A DNA stretch of 64,000 nucleotides from Solwaraspora sp. WMMA2056. Lineage in GTDB: Bacteria; Actinomycetota; Actinomycetes; Mycobacteriales; Micromonosporaceae. The stretch covers positions 4,526,001 through 4,590,000 of the forward strand of contig NZ_CP128360.1 of NCBI RefSeq assembly GCF_030345095.1, written 5' to 3'. Below are positions 58,971 to 64,000 of this stretch, one piece after another. The notes beneath the pieces are model-generated. The model was not told the origin of the DNA. It was given only the letters and a program-made list of their open reading frames with translations, and did no database searches. A program made the translations under genes and the position numbers. Position 1 is the first letter of the stretch; each line of letters opens with the position of its first letter.

Positions 58971-59726
58971 GTGGTGAGTGAGCAGGCGGCGGCCCGGGAT
59001 GGTGTGACCTCGGCGCCGTTGATGAGTATCGGTGAGGTGCTGGCCGAGTTGCGTCCGGATTTTCCGGACACGACGATCTCCAAGTTGCGGTTCCTCGAGG
59101 CTGAGGGGCTGGTGGAGCCGCGGCGTACCCCGTCGGGTTACCGCAAGTACAGCTGGGAGGACGTGGCCCGGCTGCGGTTCGTGTTGACGGCGCAGCGGGA
59201 CCAGTATCTTCCGTTGCGGGTGATCCGGGAGCAGTTGGCGCGTCAGGATGCCGAGGCGGGTCCGGCGGCGGGTCGGACCCGGCCGGCGTTGGTGGCGGTG
59301 GGGCCGTCCGGTGAGGTGCCGGGTCGGCCGCCGCCGGTGCCGGCTCCGGCGGCGCAGTCGCGGTGGAGCCGCACGGAGCTGTTGGAACGTAGCGGTCTGG
59401 AGTCGTCGACGCTGGCTGAGGTGGAGCGGCTCGGTCTGGTCGTGGCGGATGCGCCCGGCTGGTACGACGCGGACGCGGTGGTGATCGCGTCGGCGGTGGC
59501 CGGGTTGTTGCGGCACGGGTTGGAGGTGCGGCACCTGCGGGCGGTGCGGGCGGCGGCGGACCGGGAGGTCGGGCTGTTCGCGCAGTTGGTGGCACCGTTG
59601 GCGCGGCAGACCGATCCGGCGGCGCGGGCGCGGGCGGCGGAGACGGCCACTGAGCTGGTCGGTTTGTCGCAGCGGCTGCATGCGGCGTTGGTGCGCTCGG
59701 GGTTGCGCCCGACGGTGGGCCGGTGA
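58971..59726 (+). CDS. ftsR: MerR-family cell-division regulator FtsR
   Basis: A 251-residue MerR-type regulator. The HTH (about 17-70) reads MSIGEVLAEL, then TISKLRFLEAEGLV and RTPSGYRKYSWEDVARL. A proline-rich linker and a second helical domain follow. FtsR activates ftsZ in corynebacteria, and the gene sits beside garA and the BFN gene across actinomycetes, as here. Two adjacent GTG codons (58971, 58974) are equivalent starts. Confidence 0.9.
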   Translation: MVSEQAAARDGVTSAPLMSIGEVLAELRPDFPDTTISKLRFLEAEGLVEPRRTPSGYRKYSWEDVARLRFVLTAQRDQYLPLRVIREQLARQDAEAGPAAGRTRPALVAVGPSGEVPGRPPPVPAPAAQSRWSRTELLERSGLESSTLAEVERLGLVVADAPGWYDADAVVIASAVAGLLRHGLEVRHLRAVRAAADREVGLFAQLVAPLARQTDPAARARAAETATELVGLSQRLHAALVRSGLRPTVGR

Positions 59727-59819
59727 GCTGGCGGGCGTGGCCGGACGGTTGCGCGGTGGTCCGTGTACCGTGCAGGGAGGGCCGGAAGCGGGTTTGGTGA
59801 CGACGACACGGAGGCGGCG

Positions 59820-60284
59820 GTGCGTGAGCTGAGCGTGGTCGGGGTGCGGGTGGAGTTGCCCACCAACCAGCCGATCGTGCTGCTGCGTGAGGTCGACGGG
59901 GACCGCTATCTGCCGATCTGGATCGGTGCGGTGGAGGCCACTGCGATTGCCTACGAGCAGCAGGGGGTGAAGCCGGCCCGGCCGTTGACGCATGATCTGT
60001 TGCGGGACATCCTGGCGGCGTTGCGGGCGCCGTTGCAGGCGGTGGAGATCACCGAGTTGAAGGACAACGTGTTCTACGCGGATCTGGTGATCGGTGACAG
60101 TGTGCGGGTGTCGGCGCGGCCCAGCGATTCGATCGCGTTGGCGTTGCGGGTGGGTGCCCCGATTCGTTGTGCTGAGCAGGTGCTCTCCGAGGCGGGCATC
60201 GTCATTCCGGATGAGCAGGAGGACGAGGTCGAGAAGTTCCGGGAGTTCCTGGATCAGGTGCGTCCGGAGGATTTCGCGGGGTGA
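59820..60284 (+). CDS. Bifunctional nuclease (BFN/DUF151) domain protein
   Basis: A 154-residue single-domain protein. The core has PIVLLREVDGDRYLPIWIG, EATAIAYEQQG and SARPSDSIALALRVGAPI, the three signature stretches of the BFN domain named after a plant nuclease. Nuclease activity of bacterial members is unproven. The GTG at 59820 has a GGAGG site five bases upstream; the frame from 59763 adds a stretch unlike the family. Between ftsR and merR, its conserved neighbours. Confidence 0.9.
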   Translation: MRELSVVGVRVELPTNQPIVLLREVDGDRYLPIWIGAVEATAIAYEQQGVKPARPLTHDLLRDILAALRAPLQAVEITELKDNVFYADLVIGDSVRVSARPSDSIALALRVGAPIRCAEQVLSEAGIVIPDEQEDEVEKFREFLDQVRPEDFAG

Positions 60285-60459
60285 GGTCGTGCACCGGGTC
60301 GGGTGATCCGGTGTACGGGTGCGCGGGGCGTGGCCGCGGGTGTGCGGCGTGTCGCGTGGTCAGTTGCCTGGTACGGCTCCCAGCTGGCGTTAGGCTGGCC
60401 TTGTCGATGGGCTCATGTTCCGTCCCGGGTGTGGGCCGCACTGACGGGGAGGTTTCGGT

Positions 60460-61026
60460 ATGCCCGCGCAGCGAGAGCCGGATCCGGGGTCGTCTGATCA
60501 TGTGGACGGTGTCGGGCCGGATGAGGATCTGGTCGGCTACCGCGGCGTGACGGCCTGCCACGCGGTCGGCATCAGTTACCGGCAGTTGGACTACTGGGCG
60601 CGTACGGCGTTGGTGGTGCCGAGTGTGCGTGACGCGGCCGGGTCGGGTTCGCAGCGGCTGTACTCGTTCCGCGACCTTGTGGTGTTGAAGGTGGTCAAGC
60701 GGCTGTTGGACGCCGGGGTGTCGTTGCAGAACATCCGGAAGGCGATCGACACGTTGCGGTCGCGGGGGGTGGCGGATCTGGCCGGGATCACGTTGATCTC
60801 GGATGGGACGACGGTGTACGAGTGCCGGTCCCCGGAGGAGGTCGTGGATCTGCTGCAGGGCGGCCAGGGCGTGTTCGGGATCGCGATCGGCGGTGCGTTC
60901 AAGGAGATCCAGGGGTCGTTGTCGCAGTTGCCGGCGGAGCCGGCGGTGACGGAGCCGGCGCAGGAGCCGCCGGTGGCCGCCGGTGACGAGTTGGCGGCGC
61001 GGCGGGCGCGCCGGCGGGCCGGCTGA
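60460..61026 (+). CDS. MerR-family transcriptional regulator
   Basis: A 188-residue MerR protein. The HTH (about 28-75) has ISYRQLDYWARTALVVPS, then RLYSFRDLVVLKVV. A sensor region with a VSLQNIRKAIDTLRSRG helix and an Ala/Glu-rich tail follow. It is the last regulator of the gcvH-garA-ftsR block, next to gcvP, and may act on that region. ATG with a GGGGAGG site six bases upstream. Confidence 0.9.
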   Translation: MPAQREPDPGSSDHVDGVGPDEDLVGYRGVTACHAVGISYRQLDYWARTALVVPSVRDAAGSGSQRLYSFRDLVVLKVVKRLLDAGVSLQNIRKAIDTLRSRGVADLAGITLISDGTTVYECRSPEEVVDLLQGGQGVFGIAIGGAFKEIQGSLSQLPAEPAVTEPAQEPPVAAGDELAARRARRRAG

Positions 61027-61112
61027 GTGGCCCCGCAGGGGTTGTTTTCGTGGTGGTGATCGAGGTCACCGCAGCGGCGTCGGTAAGTTGCCGGTAGCGT
61101 AGGTGCCGCTGT

Positions 61113-61246
61113 GCACCCGTGTGGGAGAGATCGTCCGCTGGTTCGGCGGGCGGCGCCGAAGGGGCAAATCCTCCCCGGAACCTCTCAGGCAGAAGGACCA
61201 CGCGGGTTGGCGACTCTGAAGGCGGCGTAGCTGACAGAGGGGGAGG
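61113..61246 (+). promoter_or_regulatory. Glycine riboswitch (single aptamer)
   Basis: Contains the conserved glycine-aptamer stretches in order: GGGAGAGA (61123-61130), GCCGAAGGGGCAA, CCGGAACCTCTCAGGCA, AGAAGGACCACGCGG, GACTCTGAAGG and a closing CTGACAGAGGGGGAG. Only one aptamer is present. It lies in the 5' leader of gcvP, whose start is 34 bases downstream, so glycine should switch on P-protein expression. Confidence 0.92.
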
Positions 61247-61279
61247 TTGCGTGTCGACCTCTGCCCCGGGAGCCGCCTG

Positions 61280-64000
61280 GTGTCTGTTTCGTTTCCGTAC
61301 CCTGACCTGTCGGCGACGGTGTCCGAGCCGGCGGGGGAGTTGACGTTCGCCGATCGGCACATCGGCCCGGATCCGGCGGCGCAGCGTCGGATGCTCGACG
61401 TCGTCGGGTACGCCAGTGTCGACGATCTGATGGACGCGGCGATCCCGGAGGTGATCCGGTGGCGGGACCGCCTCGACCTGCCGGAGCCGCTCAGTGAGCC
61501 GCAGGTGACGGCGGCTCTGCGGGCGATGGCGCAGGCCAACACCCCGGCGGTGTCGATGATCGGTCTGGGGTGTCACGGCACCCACATGCCGGCGGTGATC
61601 CGCCGCAACGTGTTGGAGAACCCGGCCTGGTACACGGCGTACACGCCGTACCAGCCGGAGATCAGCCAGGGCCGGTTGGAGGCGTTGCTGACGTTCCAGA
61701 CGATGGTGTCGGAGCTGACCGGGCTGGCGACGGCGAACGCGTCGATGTTGGACGAGGCGACGGCGGCGGCGGAAGCGATGACGGTGGCGCGGCGGGCGTC
61801 GAAGTCCACCAGCGACGTGTACGTGGTGGACGCCGACGCGTTGCCGCAGACGGTCGCGGTGCTGCGGACCCGGGCGGAGCCGCTCGGTATCGACGTGCGG
61901 GTGTGCGATGTGGCGGCGGGTCTGCCGGCGGAGTTCTTCGGTGTGCATCTGCAGTGGCCGGGGGCGTCGGGCCGGGTCCGTGACGACGAGGCGGTGATCG
62001 CGGCGGCGCACCGGGTGGGTGCGCTGGTGACGGTCGCGGCGGATCTGTTGGCGTTGACGCTGCTGCGTCCGCCGGGGGCGTGCGGCGCCGATGTGGCGGT
62101 CGGCACGTCGCAGCGGTTCGGGGTGCCGATGGGGTTCGGTGGCCCGCATGCGGGCTATCTGGCGGTGCGGGCCGGGTTGGAACGGATGCTGCCGGGTCGG
62201 CTGGTGGGGGTGTCGCGGGACGCGGCCGGCGACCGGGCGTACCGGTTGGCGTTGCAGACCCGGGAGCAGCACATCCGGCGGGAGAAGGCGACGAGCAACA
62301 TCTGTACGGCGCAGGTGCTGCTGGCGGTGCTGGCGGCGATGTACGCCGTGTACCACGGGCCGCAGGGGCTGCGGGCGATCGCGGCGCGCACGCACGCGTC
62401 GGCGGTGCGGCTGCGCGCCGGGTTGGCCGCCGGTGGGGTACGGGTGGGCGACTGGCCGCTGTTCGACACGGTGACCGCGACGGTGCCCGGCGAGGCGGCG
62501 CGGGTGGTGGCGCGGGCGGCGCAGCGGGGCGTGAACCTGCGGCTGGTGGACGCCGACACGGTGGCGGTGTCGTGTGACGAGACGACGACGCCGCAGCACC
62601 TGGCGGTGGTGTGGGCGGCGTTCGGGGTGGCCGGCCACGACGGTGACGTGGCGGCGGCGATTCCGCCGCAGTGGCGGCGTACCGACGAGTTCCTCACCCA
62701 CGAGGTGTTCCACGCCTACCGCAGTGAGACGGCGATGATGCGGTACCTGCGGCGGCTGGCGGACGTCGACTACGCCCTGGACCGGGGCATGATCCCGCTG
62801 GGGTCGTGCACGATGAAGCTGAACGCGGCGGTGCAGATGGAGCCGGTCAGTTGGCCGGGGTTCGCCGAGGTGCATCCGTTGGCGCCGGCGGAGCAGACGG
62901 CCGGGTACCGGCAGCTGATCGGCGAGTTGGAGGGCTGGCTGGCGGAGGTGACGGGCTACGACGCGGTCAGTGTGCAGCCGAACGCGGGGTCGCAGGGGGA
63001 GTTGGCCGGGTTGCTGGCGATCCGCGCGTACCACCGGTCGCGGGGGCAGGGGCAGCGGACGGTGTGTCTGATTCCGTCGTCGGCGCACGGCACGAACGCG
63101 GCGAGCGCGGTGATGGCGGGCATGCGGGTCGTGGTGGTGGGCTGCGATGTCGACGGCAACGTGGACGTGGCCGACGCGCAGCGGCTCATCGACGCGCACC
63201 GGGACACCTTGGCGGCGATCATGGTGACGTATCCGTCGACGCACGGGGTGTACGAGGACGGCATCGCGGATCTGTGTGCCCGGGTGCACGACGCCGGCGG
63301 CCAGGTGTACGTCGACGGGGCGAACCTGAACGCGTTGCTGGGGTACGCCCGGCCGGGCCGGTTCGGCGCGGACGTGTCGCATCTGAATCTGCACAAGACG
63401 TTCTGCATTCCGCATGGTGGTGGCGGCCCGGGGGTGGGTCCGGTGGCGGTGCGGGCGCATCTGGCGCCGTTCCTGCCGGCGGATCCGCTGGTCGAGGGTG
63501 CGGGGCCGGTGATTTCGGGGTCCCGGTACGGGTCGGCGGGGATTCTGCCGATTCCGTGGGCGTACCTGCGGTTGATGGGTGCCGACGGGCTGGTGCGGGC
63601 GACCGGTTCGGCGGTGTTGGCGGCGAACTACGTGGCGGCGCGGCTGCGGGGACATTTCCCGGTGCTGTACGCCGGTAACAAGGGTCTGGTGGCGCACGAG
63701 TGTGTGTTGGATCTGCGGCCGTTGACGAAGGCGACCGGGGTGACGGTGGAGGACGTCGCAAAAAGGCTGGTCGACTACGGGTTCCACGCGCCGACGATGT
63801 CGTTCCCGGTGGCGGGCACGTTGATGGTGGAGCCGACCGAGAGTGAGGACCTGGCGGAGCTGGACCGGTTCTGCGCGGCGATGATCGCGATCCGGGCGGA
63901 GATCGACCAGGTGGCGCAGGGGGTGTGGCCGGTGGCGGACAGTCCGTTGCGGCAGGCGCCGCACACGGCGGCGATGGTGGTCGCCGATGACTGGTCGCTG
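61280..64000 (+). CDS. gcvP: Glycine dehydrogenase (decarboxylating), P-protein, 3' end outside window
   Basis: The first 907 codons of the PLP enzyme that decarboxylates glycine and loads the H-protein lipoyl arm. Fused P1-P2 organisation is visible: an N-terminal half beginning [11 protein letters not shown] and FADRHIGPD, the [15 protein letters not shown] loop, a middle [10 protein letters not shown] segment, and the PLP lysine in [16 protein letters not shown]. The start is GTG 61280 with a GGGAG site eight bases upstream. Expression is probably controlled by the preceding glycine riboswitch. The last part of the gene lies beyond base 64000. Confidence 0.95.
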   Translation, partial: MSVSFPYPDLSATVSEPAGELTFADRHIGPDPAAQRRMLDVVGYASVDDLMDAAIPEVIRWRDRLDLPEPLSEPQVTAALRAMAQANTPAVSMIGLGCHGTHMPAVIRRNVLENPAWYTAYTPYQPEISQGRLEALLTFQTMVSELTGLATANASMLDEATAAAEAMTVARRASKSTSDVYVVDADALPQTVAVLRTRAEPLGIDVRVCDVAAGLPAEFFGVHLQWPGASGRVRDDEAVIAAAHRVGALVTVAADLLALTLLRPPGACGADVAVGTSQRFGVPMGFGGPHAGYLAVRAGLERMLPGRLVGVSRDAAGDRAYRLALQTREQHIRREKATSNICTAQVLLAVLAAMYAVYHGPQGLRAIAARTHASAVRLRAGLAAGGVRVGDWPLFDTVTATVPGEAARVVARAAQRGVNLRLVDADTVAVSCDETTTPQHLAVVWAAFGVAGHDGDVAAAIPPQWRRTDEFLTHEVFHAYRSETAMMRYLRRLADVDYALDRGMIPLGSCTMKLNAAVQMEPVSWPGFAEVHPLAPAEQTAGYRQLIGELEGWLAEVTGYDAVSVQPNAGSQGELAGLLAIRAYHRSRGQGQRTVCLIPSSAHGTNAASAVMAGMRVVVVGCDVDGNVDVADAQRLIDAHRDTLAAIMVTYPSTHGVYEDGIADLCARVHDAGGQVYVDGANLNALLGYARPGRFGADVSHLNLHKTFCIPHGGGGPGVGPVAVRAHLAPFLPADPLVEGAGPVISGSRYGSAGILPIPWAYLRLMGADGLVRATGSAVLAANYVAARLRGHFPVLYAGNKGLVAHECVLDLRPLTKATGVTVEDVAKRLVDYGFHAPTMSFPVAGTLMVEPTESEDLAELDRFCAAMIAIRAEIDQVAQGVWPVADSPLRQAPHTAAMVVADDWSL

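Noticed and set aside
60899-63964. A 1021-codon minus-strand open frame
   Set aside because: Antisense to gcvP, which has intact motifs throughout. The frame is a run of Arg, His and Pro without domains.
1-64000. tRNA, rRNA, CRISPR arrays, insertion sequences or attachment sites
   Set aside because: No cloverleaf-like or repeat-spacer structure, transposase, integrase or long terminal repeats were found on reading. A covariance-model scan would be needed to exclude small RNAs.

Overview
This is a 64 kb chromosomal window from a high-GC actinomycete. The family Micromonosporaceae is the most likely source. That is inferred from the strongly GC-biased third codon positions, the frequent GTG and TTG starts, a mycothiol-dependent formaldehyde dehydrogenase, a GarA-type FHA protein, FtsR, and the DUF881/sbp/gcvH/garA/ftsR/gcvP block. 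I see no rRNA, tRNA, insertion sequence, phage gene or CRISPR array. The window reads as ordinary chromosome with several functional islands.

Region by region. (1) 1-4554: a minus-strand hexitol-type PTS operon (DeoR regulator, PfkB sugar-phosphate kinase, EIIC, EIIB, EIIA, zinc dehydrogenase) behind a near-consensus promoter with a repeat operator. (2) 4637-8512: a LuxR-type response regulator with a histidine-less kinase homologue and a second kinase gene broken by an internal deletion, then a CPBP membrane protease. (3) 8612-10293 and 19533-29585: a surface-glycan locus containing a lipid-linked-sugar transferase, a sugar epimerase, a CapD/PglF-like dehydratase, a Wzz-BY-kinase, a tyrosine phosphatase, a PglE-like aminotransferase, a PglD-like acetyltransferase, two glycosyltransferases and a nucleotide-sugar dehydrogenase. 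Together these can encode synthesis of a UDP-2,4-diacetamido-2,4,6-trideoxyhexose (bacillosamine-type) and its loading on undecaprenyl phosphate. (4) 10260-19490: metabolic genes lying between the two glycan halves (hydrolase, SCP2-debranching enzyme fusion, aldonolactone oxidase, roadblock protein, an iron-box-controlled ABC ATPase, D-threonine aldolase-like enzyme, sulfatase-modifying-factor-like protein).

(5) 29735-38952: an acetyltransferase, a large membrane protein carrying a degenerate M48-like region, small membrane proteins and lipoproteins, a DUF6131 gene, a KstR2-like TetR regulator, a secreted beta-propeller protein and a divergent ECF sigma/anti-sigma pair. Two very long perfect hairpins lie here. 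(6) 38984-45692: a formaldehyde detoxification pair and the three-gene N-acetylglutaminylglutamine amide (NAGGN) osmolyte operon. (7) 46027-54911: a STAS protein, DUF4142 and DUF305 secreted proteins, YcnI and CopC-CopD copper proteins, a P450-ferredoxin pair and several unknowns. (8) 55028-64000: the conserved actinobacterial block of CDP-alcohol phosphatidyltransferase, DUF881, sbp, DUF881, gcvH, garA, ftsR, a BFN-domain protein, a MerR regulator, a glycine riboswitch and gcvP, which is cut by the window end.

The most interesting themes are the bacillosamine-type glycan pathway with a possible shared promoter motif, the NAGGN operon in an actinomycete, the kinase-less two-component locus and the degenerate peptidase with a long antisense overlap. 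All functions are read from sequence motifs and recalled family knowledge. No database search was run.
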